From Cudoniella acicularis (lineage: Eukaryota; Ascomycota; Leotiomycetes; Helotiales; Helotiaceae), in assembly GCA_013054445.1 (NCBI GenBank), contig JAAMPI010000081.1, positions 1 to 64,000 of the forward strand: 64,000 nucleotides of DNA, given 5' to 3'. Below the pieces are notes generated by a model. That model ran no database searches. It was not told the DNA's origin and saw only the letters and a list, made by a program, of their open reading frames with translations. The first letter of the stretch is position 1. Every line of letters starts with the position of its first letter. Below, in pieces: positions 11,272 through 22,271 of this stretch. A program made the position numbers and the translations under genes.

Positions 11272-12463
11272 TTAACATATCGCAGTCTATCGCACGTAGA
11301 AGCGCCAACGAAACCAGGTTTCTAGCCTCATGCAAAAACATTTTCATAAAATTTTCCCCCTTTGTAGGGAATCCCCCGAACGTTCTGCCCGGGCTGTGCC
11401 GTTGTATTGCGTTTCTTCCGAGACAATCCTTTCTATTGGTGTAGGTACGCCCACGTTTTGAGTCAGTAAATCTTTTTGTTCCTGCATGTGCGATCCTCTA
11501 GTGACATCCTCACCTCGGTGCCCAGCTCGCGGTGAGGAGCGAAGGATAGGTTTCAGCGTATAATTTGACACTCTCCTCAGAAAGCCAATCCATTTAGGAA
11601 CACGGTGCGCCGCCTCCATCTGTCCCCTGGTATATTGTCCTCATGACATATAGCAATGGCAGACTATTTTGATTAATTCTACTGTTTAACCTCTAAGGCA
11701 TATCACACAACGCCCCGTAGTTTTAGGCTTATGTGTAACACAGCGACACTTACCTGCCTTTTCAACCAAAAATGAAGGACCCGTTAAAATTATGAAAGGG
11801 GAAACAAGAGAAGGTAACTTTAAAAAGCCATCATGTACTGTGGGGTAGTACAAGTCAGCTTACGTACTGTTTAGGTTACACGTAAGCCCTCTTCCCTGCA
11901 AAAGAAACGCCACAAGGAGGTAACCGGTTAATTCAGTTGAGGCCTTAAACAGCACCTAGGAATGCATTTACGCTCAGGGTAACACTGCTTATGGTAGGTG
12001 CCAAGCTTCGGGCCCCCGAGCCCCAGCCTGACTTATACTACTGAGACGCTTCCAGATAAATTGGGACGTTACTTGCATGTAGGAAGGAGGTTACTAGGGC
12101 CAACTTGTCGCGAATCACGATCGTGATTGTATATATTAGGCCACACGTGGATTTTCATCTAACACCACAAGGTTATTTTTAGTCATACATTTCTTATTGG
12201 AAATCGAAATATAGTTGGGTACGGTCCTTTACGTAAAATAACTGCGGTAGTGTTTGAATTGAGTTGAAACTCGTGCTGGCCGTTTAAGCGGGAATTAAGG
12301 GGGAAGCGGCTGCAAATCAAGATTTTCTGGGGACTTTATTGGAGCTTTGCTTATCACACTCTCCTGCCTTCTTCATTATCCTGCCGTATCACCTGCTGCA
12401 TATTTTGCGAATATACTCCACTGATTTACCGAGAACAACTTCTGGTATCGAGACCGATCTCAG
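11272..12463. promoter_or_regulatory. Long intergenic region upstream of the GliT-like gene
   Basis: About 1.2 kb with no convincing gene. It holds GGGCCCCC at 12010-12017 and a perfect 16-bp palindrome AATCACGATCGTGATT at 12113-12128, about 335 bp before the flavoprotein start. It probably serves both the GliT-like gene and, across the gap, the regulator. Function is inferred from position. Confidence 0.4.
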
Positions 12464-13613
12464 ATGGATTCTATCACTGACGTCGTCGTTATTGGTGGCG
12501 GCCCTGCTGGTCTTTCCGCTGCACTCAGCATCTATCGATTTAACCATTCTGTTAAAATATTCGACTTCGATAACAACGCTCCTCATTATGAGAACCCTAC
12601 TCGCCTGACGCCTGGCTTTGAGGGTAAGACGCTCAACGAAATTCGTGCTACTTGCTGGGCAGAGCTCCAACCTTCGGGCTTGATTTCATACGAGAACACC
12701 CTGATCCGTGATGTTCAAAGAAGTGAAGATGGCTTGTTTCAGTTAGTGGATAATGAAAATCAGAAATGGTTGGGAAAGACTCTTTTGATCGCGACGGGAG
12801 CACGAGATGTGATGCTAGAGATTGATGGATATAAAGAATGCTTTGCGAAGACCATGTAAGTTTTCCTCCTTGCACTTTACACCATTTCAAAAATACATCA
12901 TCCTCCCTCTTTTATTTCCATGAGGCGTGATGTTGATAGAGATTCAGCCTTCCTTGTGTTTTCACATTCGGCTATGAGCGACGTTCTGGCGTTATCCCGT
13001 CAGCTGGGCTCCTCGCACAAGGAATGCTTGCCCTACCGCCAATTGCCTCTATTCTCGTCGCCGATACCCTAAAATTCGCTCCTTCTGTGACCGTCTACAC
13101 GAATGGCTCACAGCCGGAGTTGGATTGCGTGCTAAACTCACAGTTTGGTTCTGACGCGGTGAAAATCGATGACCGCAAAATCACCTCGCTGCGTTCTAAC
13201 AACTCAGCCGATGTCAATGCTGGAATCACTCTATCCTTCACAGAAGGCGACTGTTGCGTGGAGAGATTCATCGTCCATAAGCCTACGGTGGAGGTCGACT
13301 TGCCATTTGCGAGCAGCCTAGGCCTGAAGATGGCTCCTTCTGGGGAGATTGAAGTGAGCCCACCTAGCTACAGAACCAGTGTTGAGAAAGTATATGCCGC
13401 TGGTGACTGCGCTGGGCAGGCTCGGTGCGTGAGCAACGCCTTTCTCATGGGCGCTGTGTTGCCACCGGTATCGTGAGGGATATTGAGTTTGGTCAAGGGG
13501 GCATTAAAACGGGCGGAATGAAGCCCGGTCAGAGAGAGGAAGCAGCAGCACATGACCAGGCGATGCTGCAAAAGATAAGGGCGGAAGATGAGGCCTGTCG
13601 GATGACTAATTAA
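12464..13613 (+). pseudogene. Thioredoxin-reductase-like flavoprotein (GliT type), degenerate
   Basis: Exon 1 starts MDSITDVVVIGGGPAG (FAD-binding GxGxxG) and has PTRLTPGFEGK and ATGARD. Intron 12856-12947 restores frame. Exon 2 carries AAGDCAG, the second FAD motif. The family is that of GliT/AclT/HlmI, which oxidise dithiols to the protective disulfide with a CxxC pair. Two defects are visible. The redox motif reads CVFT (12955-12966), so the second Cys and the following His are replaced by Thr and Phe. Near 13445-13455 the frame shifts by one base, so the C-terminal segment VATGIVRD is out of frame and the literal frame stops at 13474. The protein could be inactive or a non-redox relative, and the frameshift could be a sequence error. 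It lies about 220 bp upstream of the dienelactone hydrolase. Confidence 0.8.
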
Positions 13614-13836
13614 GGGGAATTAAGTTGACCTTCATATTGGGGGATAGAGCCTAATATAATTCACCCTTGGCAGCCTTTTCTCTTTCGCCCCATTTACCCC
13701 TCATAAATTCTCACAAATTCCATATTCCCTTTACACTCACAAAATCAATTCCTACCTGATACTTTCGTACTATTGTCCAAATTCCTTTTCTAATATTTGA
13801 GTCTTCGTATTATTCCCAGTCCTGCTTATCTCTAAA

Positions 13837-15029
13837 ATGATCAAGCAATGCTTGTCTCGTAATTTTTGCGTGCTCATCGCTGCTTTTAGCATCCATACAT
13901 CATTTTCCATTGCTTTTTCTCCTCCTAATGACCCTGCACCTTTAAAATACGAGCAAGCGGGTCAACTTTTCAGCACTGTGGCGAGTTCTACTTGTTGCGT
14001 CAATGGAGTCTTGACTGATGGAAATTCCACGGGGGAGTTTCGGGATTTGAACGGAAGTGAGTCTACTGTACTTTCAGAACTCATTTTTATAACGATCAAT
14101 ATTGAACAACTGCCAGTTAGTACTTACTTGGTATCTCCTCCAAGGAGCGAAGACAACAGTAGAGATACAGCGATCTTGTATTTGACAGACATATATGGTG
14201 TCCAACAAGTTAACAACAGGCTGTAAGCAGCCTCCCTCTCAAAGCACCAGTCACGGCAAACTTGAAAATTATTTCCTAGACTTACCCTTTACCTACAAAA
14301 CTTAGGTTAGCAGACAGTTTCGCTCGCGCAGGTTATTATGTTGTACAGCCAGACCTCTTTGGAGGCGATCCGGGTACCTTTTCCATTCGCTCCCTAAAAC
14401 CCTTACATTTCTGGGCAGCTAATAATCCACAGTCCCTCCGAATACACAAAGCAATTCTAGCAGTAATTTCAACATGACTGCTTGGCGAGGGAGGCACACA
14501 ACTGCAATAGTTGATTTAATCGTGAATACTACCATCGCATCAATCCGAGGTGAGCTAGGCTTTACAAAGGTTGCTGCTGTGGGGTACTGGTATGTCGCTC
14601 CTTCCTCTACAGTTTCCCGACAGAATTCTGACAACACGTAAGTTTCGGTGGGAAACACGTTGTAAGATTCCTCGCTTCGGGAAAGGGGCTGGATGCTGGA
14701 TTTACTGCCCACCCGGGTGGAGTGGTAGCAGCTGAGTGGCAGGGTATTGCTTCGCCGCTGAGTATCGCTTTTGGAGGTAAGGAAACTTTTTTCATCTGAA
14801 AACGAATATTAAAAGTTTCTTCATAGAATTTGACGGGTCGAACACGCCAGCCCAACGAGCAGCGGCTGAGGCCATCTTCCAGGCGAAGAATGCAATATAT
14901 CAAACTACTTTGTACTCTGGAGCTGAGCATGGGTTTGCTATAAGGACGAATTTAAGTGATCCTAGGAAGAAGTTTGCACAGGAAGGGGCATATTTCCAGG
15001 CTTTGAGGTGGTTTGACGCTTGGGTTTAA
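13837..15029 (+). CDS. Secreted dienelactone hydrolase family protein
   Basis: Six exons are inferred, with introns 14057-14116, 14223-14305, 14374-14432, 14590-14642 and 14777-14826, each restoring the family pattern. The N-terminus is a signal peptide (CVLIAAFSIHTSFSIAF). Landmarks in order are DIYG, LLADSFARAGYYVVQPDLF, GDPVPPN, FNMTAW, KVAAVGYCFGG (nucleophile Cys in GYCFGG), HPGG, and GAEHGF with the catalytic His. An Asp/Glu pair lies in SIAFGEFD. These form the Cys-Asp-His triad of alpha/beta-hydrolase dienelactone hydrolases. Splicing is essential: unspliced frames are short and out of phase. It may belong to the metabolite cluster or border it; the substrate is unknown. No defect is seen. 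Confidence 0.82.
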
Positions 15030-15470
15030 ACTAAATAGGGGATGGAGGTAGTTTCATGAGTAGGGAAGTGCCGGGGAGACTTTTATTTTCCTACCTGGAG
15101 GATAATACAGGGGAGTTTCTTGGAAGAACCTTTTAACTATGCTCAGTTCAATCATAATTTTCTATCTTTCAAAACACGTCATTGAGAATTTTAAGTGTTC
15201 ATTTTGGAAAGCTTATCGCGGAGGTAGATAGAGTCAATAGTGATACAGTAAATCCAAATTCCAGAAAAGATCTAGTAGAACACGCAAGTACCATTTGAAC
15301 CTGGAAATAAGCCCCCAAGACCCCAAACATAACGAGACGTAGGAAACGGCAAATCTAACAATAGCTGAGCCCCTATTGTGCAGATCCCGCTCACACTGCA
15401 TGTGATAGGACTACAAGAAAGAAGAAGAAAGAATTCTAGACATTTCCGTCTAAAATATATCATCTTTCAA
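15030..15470. other. Intergenic, no feature seen
   Basis: The 3' flanks of two convergent genes. I see only short random open frames here. Confidence 0.5.
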
Positions 15471-16337
15471 TTAGACACCTGGAAGTCCGTTGGCATTGAA
15501 AAGTGTGACATCTTTTGCCTGATCTCCGATCTGGATATTGATAAGCCCAATTGGCGCTCCGAAGTCGCTCCGCTTGCTGCTTTGTCCTGGTGTTTCAGTT
15601 GGTTGGATAACGATCCTGTGGTTATTGACGACTGAGTAAACTGTCTGAGTTCCAAAAAAGCCGTACTTGAGTTCGTGATAAGACTGTGCAGCTTGGTGCA
15701 TAGCGTTTTTACACAGATCTACCAAGTCGTACTGAGGAAGAAGAGTAACGTCGACTCCCGAGAAGGTTACCAAGAGATGCAAGTATCGCTTGTCATGGAC
15801 CAAGCTCAAACTCTGCTTGTGTGTGCCCTGGATGTTGTAGTTGAAAGCTCCAGACTGTCCGGTCTGATGCGGGTCGAATTTTGTTACTTCGTTGCAAATA
15901 GGCGTGCTCCATTTCGTGTCTAGAATTCCTGTCTCGAGGAAGTTCGACAAAATCCAAGGCTCATTGGGAGTATCGCTACTCTGGTCGAAAAAGCCAACCG
16001 GAGGAGGTGTTCTGGTCTCGAGGCCTCTTTTCGTGACTTTGGCCGCAACTTCCTCTCCAGGCACTATAAGGGGAGTAGCCTGTGTTCCCCGCTTTGCGAT
16101 TATCTCGTCTGGGCTGTAACCAGGGCCGGGATTTATTCGCTCAAGGTCTCTTGTAGCATATTGGCCAGTACATGCTTCGATTTCAGCGGTAGAAATCAGG
16201 TTGCTGCTCTGGGTAAAATTGTGGTTATTGTTGTAAAGACAATCCGCGAGCTGTGAGGGCAGAGCAAGTGGACTTCCAGTCGAAATTCGTGCTGTAACAA
16301 ATAGAAAAAGAAGCCAAGAGTATGATGGTGGTGACAT
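15471..16337 (-). CDS. Secreted hypothetical protein with Kex2-like sites
   Basis: An uninterrupted 288-codon frame beginning MSPPSYSWLLFLFVTARISTG, a signal peptide ending near residue 20. Dibasic sites AKRG and TKRG follow at about residues 83 and 105, suggesting a propeptide cut by a Kex2-type protease. Few cysteines are present. The C-terminus contains GAPIGLINIQIGD, which resembles the C-terminus of the small secreted protein at 17911-18246. No known domain is recognised. Being secreted and lineage-like, it could be an effector or a wall-associated protein, but nothing in the sequence decides this. Confidence 0.7.
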   Translation of the reverse strand: MSPPSYSWLLFLFVTARISTGSPLALPSQLADCLYNNNHNFTQSSNLISTAEIEACTGQYATRDLERINPGPGYSPDEIIAKRGTQATPLIVPGEEVAAKVTKRGLETRTPPPVGFFDQSSDTPNEPWILSNFLETGILDTKWSTPICNEVTKFDPHQTGQSGAFNYNIQGTHKQSLSLVHDKRYLHLLVTFSGVDVTLLPQYDLVDLCKNAMHQAAQSYHELKYGFFGTQTVYSVVNNHRIVIQPTETPGQSSKRSDFGAPIGLINIQIGDQAKDVTLFNANGLPGV

Positions 16338-17910
16338 TTTGAGATTGAGTTAAGCGACTGTTCAGAGAACGACTTTGCTGCTTTGACAAGAAAGTTTGTT
16401 GATAAAAAAATGAAATTGATCAAAACTTTGAGCTAAAGTCGTGATCCTGATGATTTGATATCTGAGAGACTTGAGGAGTTGTGGGGGTTTTGTGAATGAT
16501 GAAGATAAGAGTTTGTCTTTTGAGGGTGCTCTTTATAGGCTCTTGAATTCACCTAGAAAGCTCGCCATCTTCCTTCCGTTATGCCCCGTAGGATTCAAAC
16601 AATATCTCGACTCCCAAAATATACTGCCAAGGCTGGCTGTGTTCGACTGTTAGCTTTCTGATGGATTACCTTCCCGCGTGACAAGAGAAATTCAAAATGA
16701 AGTTGGGTAAGCACTTACTTGCTAGGTGCTCATGATAGGTTTGCACGGCTCTTCAGATTAATTCCCGCGTCGTTCTTGCGCCTCAACTCCTTTGTTAGTT
16801 ATCGATTTCGAATTTTCCGCGGGATGGCTTCTTGAGTGTGACTGTGTTGGAAGCTCTGGGAGAAGCTGCAGATAAGCCAACAGCAGCTAAGGGGGGTCGG
16901 ATATGGCCGCCATGTTCAAAGGATTCAAGAAATAGTATCACTGACCTTACTATAGTAGCCTAGGAACCATGATGTTCTTCTCAGGTGTAATACTTCAACA
17001 CATGAGTGGTAGTGGCTTGTCCGTGATTGCTATTGGTTGTAACATGGACTGGGTAGAGCATTTCATCAAGGCATTGAGAGTAGAAGCAACTTCAGGCAAT
17101 CTACTCAAACTTAGTATAGAAACATGAGGAAATCGAACAGGAGTGCAAATCGTAAAACTGCTCGGAAAATTACGCATTTTATTTATGCAAACTTACCAGA
17201 TCTTCGTTTGAAACAGAAATAAAAATTATATCTCTGCTTGTGAGAACATTTTTTAATGCTAATAGCTTCGCAGGTTCCCAACGAACGGAAGAATAACACA
17301 AGGGGGCCCAACTTCACCAGGCTCTGATGTTGCAATAATTGGCCTGCCCATTCTGGAGTTTGAATCCTTTACTCAAAACCCGGAAAGCGATTCCTGGCGT
17401 TGGTGACAAGCGGCCGTTATCAGTTTGTTGCTGTACAAAAATAGTATATCCTTTACCTGACTGTGTGATTGGTCTTGTACAACAACATAATTCCAACTCT
17501 GCAAATTAGTTCTTGGCATGACGCTCGTCGGGTTGGTGTTTTCCAGGGGCCAACAGGGCTTGACGCCGCACAGCAGTGTCGCAGATTTAGCCATTCGGTT
17601 ACTATGTTGTTGGTTTCGTGTTACTAACCAGCATTCTGATATCAACCGGTTGGTGGTTGACATTCCTGGATTGGTGGCATGGCTAATCGGCACACTGAAA
17701 GCTCGGCGCTTGCGCTGAATCGTCTCGGGGGCTGTGTCTCTTTCCCGCTTGAATTCAAACCCCATCTCAAATATCCACAATCTTTCAGCAGGCTTAAGGT
17801 CGTCGAACAACTCCCAGCACAGATTGACACCAGGTACTCTTGAGATTTCCCTTCAACCACTACTCTTTAAAATATACAACGCTGCCGTCTTCAAATCGGA
17901 CTTGTCAATT
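16338..17910. other. Intergenic region
   Basis: About 1.6 kb between divergent secreted-protein genes. A minus-strand frame of 145 codons (17373-17810) exists, but it has no signal peptide, domain or homology feature I recognise and was not accepted. No RNA gene or repeat is seen. Confidence 0.45.
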
Positions 17911-18246
17911 ATGAAGCCGCAACACGGGGCTCTGCACACCGCTTCGGTCCTAATTCTTACATTCTCGGGCGCCATGGGAATGCCAATTTCTGGAACTCTT
18001 CCTTCATCAGTTCTTAGAAATGGCATCCTTGATCTTTTATCACACGCAGAAAACCTAGACAGCAATGAGTTCAAAGGTACGTTCGTTTCACTAAAAACTC
18101 TAGCCTTGAACTCATACAACTTAACCTCCTTGATCCTTAACTTACCATTTTTAGTTTCAAACAATTTCAAAGATGGGAAAGGTTTCGGGCTTGTCAATAT
18201 TCAAGTGGCGCCCAAGACCGAGGGCTTCGAGCTTCATTGGGCGTAA
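17911..18246 (+). CDS. Small secreted hypothetical protein
   Basis: Two exons (17911-18076, 18155-18246) are joined by a 78-nt intron with a GTACGT donor and TTTTTAG acceptor, giving about 85 residues. The start MKPQHGALHTASVLILTFSG is a signal peptide; an earlier in-frame ATG at 17734 lies outside it and would bury the signal. The second exon encodes GKGFGLVNIQVAPKTEG, echoing GLINIQIGD at the end of the 15471-16337 protein. The two may be diverged relatives or share a terminal motif. Function is unknown. Confidence 0.6.
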   Translation: MKPQHGALHTASVLILTFSGAMGMPISGTLPSSVLRNGILDLLSHAENLDSNEFKGTFVSLKTLALNSYNLTSLILNLPFLVSNNFKDGKGFGLVNIQVAPKTEGFELHWA

Positions 18247-19675
18247 CGGAGAACTCAGGGTACATGATGCTAGAGGGTTACGCGAATAATCCTTTGGGGG
18301 GATCTGCTGGAAGAAAATATCAGGATCCTATGGACTCTCAGTACGGTTGGCTTGTGCGATGAATTGTTGTTTACTTTCAAAATAAATCGTGGTTTCTGGT
18401 TTAACACATACTTTTCATTGACACAGTCGATATACACTAGGTTTAGACGGGCATAGTATGAGTGAATGCGTGATGTGACATTGAAATTTAAAAAAGAACA
18501 CTTCGTGCATATTTCTCTTCATCACCACCAGGATTATATTCACTCGTAAAGGTATCTTTTTACTTGTGTATCTGTATTTCCTACAATCAAGGCATATTGT
18601 ATCGCCGGAAGTTTTCGGGAAGCTTCTGAGCGATAGGGACAGTAAAATCTCTCAACATGTAACACGTATAGCAAAATACTCGAGTACAATCAAGTTCCAT
18701 AGTATTACCCTCGGACTTGCCCCAACAGAACACGTTGTTAAGCTTTCGATTCCACCTTTACTCAACCTTGGGTCTAACCTCAAGAAGAGTGGCAGTGGCG
18801 CAGACTGAACGTAGGCGCCACCGAAAACACACAGCCTTTTGCAACCCATTACAGAACCTTGAATAAAATTTTTTCATCCTTCTGTTAGAACCAACGTTGG
18901 TGCCCAAGTTGGCGGTGGTACTCTCACCTACGTAGCTGATACATTTCAGCTGTGAAAGCCCATCCCCTACTGCTTCGCCTCATTTTTCTCAGGTAAATTG
19001 AAAGCAGAAGCAGGCAAGTGATATTGAAATAATCCTTTTCCCTGTTGGAAATGATCACAAGAGTAATCCTTCAGTAGGGGCAAGGGGATAGACAACACAA
19101 CAAGACCATGCTTTGACCGTGACAGGTGTAATTACTAAAGTGCATAAATTCAAAACAAAATTTCTTCCTTTAGTCGAGGCGGAGCACTTGCCTGTGCCCT
19201 TGTCAAGAAGGGCATGTGAGCCTTCCAAATTTACCAGAGTTTAGAACTGTCTTGTTATTTCTTTCGATCACATGCGCTTTCCCCTGCTGAGGGATTGCAA
19301 GAATTCAACTTGCATCGCTTCAGAAGAGTTGCGGATGGCTGTTGCATCATGTCAAGGCAGGAGATAACCAACTTCTTACTGTTGTATCTGGCCGTGTCTA
19401 AGGACCCTCTGCGTTGTTTTCCACTAATCAGTTAATCCCTAGTTATATAAGAGTAGAGTAGGACGCACATTTGCTTAAGAAACCATTTCTTCATCTCAGA
19501 AATAATATCTCGGAAAAATCGCTACATCTTTCTACTTTCACCATATCATATTGAAAATCTTCTCTGTCGAACTATTCTTTCCGGGTTGAAACACGAAAGC
19601 TGTAAAGCCCTCCATATCAGATCTTCGGACGGTTTCCAGAATACAAAGCTGACATTTGTTTAGGCGTATTTCATC
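18247..19675. other. Intergenic region
   Basis: About 1.4 kb with only short open frames. The last 250 bp look like a normal promoter with pyrimidine-rich tracts before the next start. Nothing else is supported. Confidence 0.45.
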
Positions 19676-20642
19676 ATGAGGATCCAAGCATTGCTCCATG
19701 CTGTTGTGGGTGCGCTTCTGACTTCATGGATTGTTCATGCGGGAAGGCCTGTCTGCACATCAGACACTTGTGCCAACGTCAAAAGAGAAACAAACAACCA
19801 AGTGCGGGGAGCTTTCCCCATATACGACCTTGCAGGCCTTTCTAGCAGAGCCTTAGCCCCAGTCCCAGACAACGCACAAGAGAAGTCGGCGTATGTCAGG
19901 AAGACGGTGGATGCTCTTCCTCCTGGAAATAAGATCTATAATGACCGGGGCAGAAAGCCCGAGAGCACCTCACTGTTCCGAGCCTTTTACACCAATAGGG
20001 GAAACAGTGTCTCACCAGCGGCTTCTTTCAATATTGGACTGAAATTTCTGACCGGTTGCACGTCAGTAGTAATTGTTGGGCCTAGTGGGGTTTATGCAAC
20101 ACACTTTTTTTGAGGATTTGGCCATGGACAAGTCAAACCAGAAGGAGTACGCGCCAATGTTGCTTGTTAATGGCAATAAAGTATTCGACAGTTTCGTGGA
20201 TCATTTCAACGATCTCAACGGGTCTCCTTTCAAAGGCCACAACTTCCCAGAGGTTTTCATCATTACCCCTGTGAAATCAAAAGAGCAACCGGAGGATAAA
20301 GGGGATAAGGCGACAGACACACGACCTGCAAGTGTTATTGGATATATTGAAGGAGAGGAAGAGTACGACTCGGTTTACAGAGAGATCTATGGGGCTATCC
20401 AGGCCAAATGGCCAGAAATTGATAGCATCCACAAAGTTCCATACCATCCACTCAATCCCTCCAACAGAGGAGCAAACCAAATGGAAGGATCACAAGAGAA
20501 ACCGGATCACGACAAGCTCATCAAGACGGCAGCTGGAAGGATTTTGTTCGAATATGACACTAGCCGGAAAGATAGAATTAGAGAGGTTCGTTTATGGGTA
20601 GAGGAAAATATACAGCTTGTATTCACCATGGATCCACTGTAG
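19676..20642 (+). pseudogene. Secreted hypothetical protein with one-base frameshift
   Basis: The first frame (19676 to a stop at 20113) starts with a clear signal peptide MRIQALLHAVVGALLTSW and a Kex2-like KRE site near residue 38. It ends in the run CACTTTTTTTGAG at about 20102-20114. Removing one T of the seven would carry the frame into the second block (about 20110-20642), which has good coding character (DHFNDLNG, FPEVFIITPVK, IGYIEGEEEY). So a single extra base in a homopolymer separates two halves of one gene of about 320 codons. It may be a real lesion or a sequencing error. No domain was recognised. The protein is extracellular by prediction. Confidence 0.65.
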
Positions 20643-21231
20643 GAATTGGAAAGAAAGCACTAAAGCGTGCGACTGGGGCGTGGTTTATTTTTTCATTACG
20701 AAGAATATAGACTTTTGGGCTATTTAGACTGGCAATACTTGTTTGGTGTGCGCAATTCATTTGAATTTGAAATTTTGATAGTCCCTTGCTTTCAGAACAA
20801 TAGATATATAACTAAATAGACTTCTGCGCTCTCTTTTCAAGATCGCGTTATATTATCAATTCTAGGGGTGCCTTCGCTACTGTCTATGTAGCACTTAAAT
20901 CGAGGTCAACCTAAATGACAGTGAGATCTATAATACAGCTACTATCACTCACAAACTGGAGTTTCGAAGGCTTGCTACTTGGTTCAAATCACTTACTTGT
21001 CGTATCGAATCTACCTAGATTTGTTGTATTGTCCCATTAGCCGAATGTTTTCTGCACAGCCTCAGTCTAAGCCCCCGCTTCGCGAGGCATCGCCCTTATA
21101 TCCACCCCCCACAAAGACTTGACTCAGCCTTTAAGAACATTTCATTCCTAACCTTTATCGTCTAGTTTACTCATACAGTCAGGTATTCGAGGCTTTAAAA
21201 CCCTTTTCAAAAAAAAAAAGCTCAACGCAAG
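20643..21231. other. Intergenic region
   Basis: AT-rich spacer and promoter of the ankyrin gene; a poly-A run (about 21210-21219) lies just upstream of its ATG. No gene or RNA is seen. Confidence 0.45.
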
Positions 21232-22271
21232 ATGGGTAGCGGGCCTACTACGGGCACTCCTTCTAAAGAGAAAGATCCAAAACCGCCAAATGGACAAACA
21301 GAAGCGCCCAAACAAAGCTCCGAATTCAACCTTCTTCTTGGACCTCATAGTGACTCTTCGAAAAACCTCCTGGATGCTTGCATGACGGGAAACTTGGAAT
21401 CCGTTCAAACAATATTCCAAGAGCTACACGGCGATCCAGAATTCCACGCAACCATTACTGGGCGGCTTTCTATAAGCATGGATTTTGCATGCTCATACGG
21501 ACATGCCGATATCGTTACCTACTTGTTAGAAAACGGAGCAGTCATGGGAAATGCGGCAATGTCTGCAGTTTGGAATGAAGACACCGATGGCGTGATCCGT
21601 GTTATTGAGGTTTTACTCAAATATGGTTTGGACCTTGCCAAGTTTCCAGCTATTATCCAGTAAGAAACATAATCTCGCCAACTTGGTTGATGAAAGGAAG
21701 ACTAATCAGCTGTAGCAATGTTATCGCTCGAAGTGACCAAACCCTACTGAGATACTTGCTTTCAAAGGGCGCAGATCCGAACGGCTTAGATGAATTTGAA
21801 ACGTTCCCTTTAGATATCTGCGGTGATAATACCTCAATTGGCCTTCTCATCGACGCGGGCGCAAACGTCAACGCTGCGAACCTTTATCAAGATGCGGTAT
21901 CTTTCATTGACGACGAATCATGCTTCGAACGCCTACAGTATTTATTAGAAAGGGGAATCGATATCAACTCGCAGGCAGTATATGCTGGTATTTGGGGGCC
22001 AGGAACTCATTGGTATAAGGTCGGTATGAGAGGAACAGCAAATGAAGGCACGGCGCTACATTGGGCAGTACGCGGCTTTGCTGTTATCAAAACCAAACCC
22101 GATATTAACTTGTTGCCACGAGTTAAATGGTTGCTTGATCACGGCGCGAATGCGGAGATCGAGGACAACGTTGGAAAGAAAGCTATCGATTATGCTAAGA
22201 GTCAAGCTATGATTGATCTTTTGAAAGGTTACGGCTCTTCTTGCGGGATAAGTGGGCAAGGTATAGATTGA
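21232..22271 (+). CDS. Ankyrin-repeat protein
   Basis: Two exons (21232-21659, 21716-22271) are joined by a 56-nt intron (GTAAGA...CTGTAG), giving about 327 residues. The N-terminal 40 residues are polar and Pro/Lys-rich. Ankyrin-type repeats follow: SYGHADIVTYLLENGA, VIRVIEVLLKYGLDL, LLRYLLSKGADPNGLDE, IGLLIDAGANVNAAN, YLLERGIDINS, GTALHWAVRG and WLLDHGANAEIEDNVGKKA. Such stand-alone fungal ankyrin proteins are protein-interaction modules of unknown partner. No other domain, signal peptide or membrane segment is seen, so cytosolic or nuclear location is assumed. Confidence 0.85.

Noticed and set aside
17373..17810. 145-codon minus-strand frame
   Set aside because: No signal peptide, domain or repeat, with mixed composition; a real exon cannot be excluded but nothing supports it.
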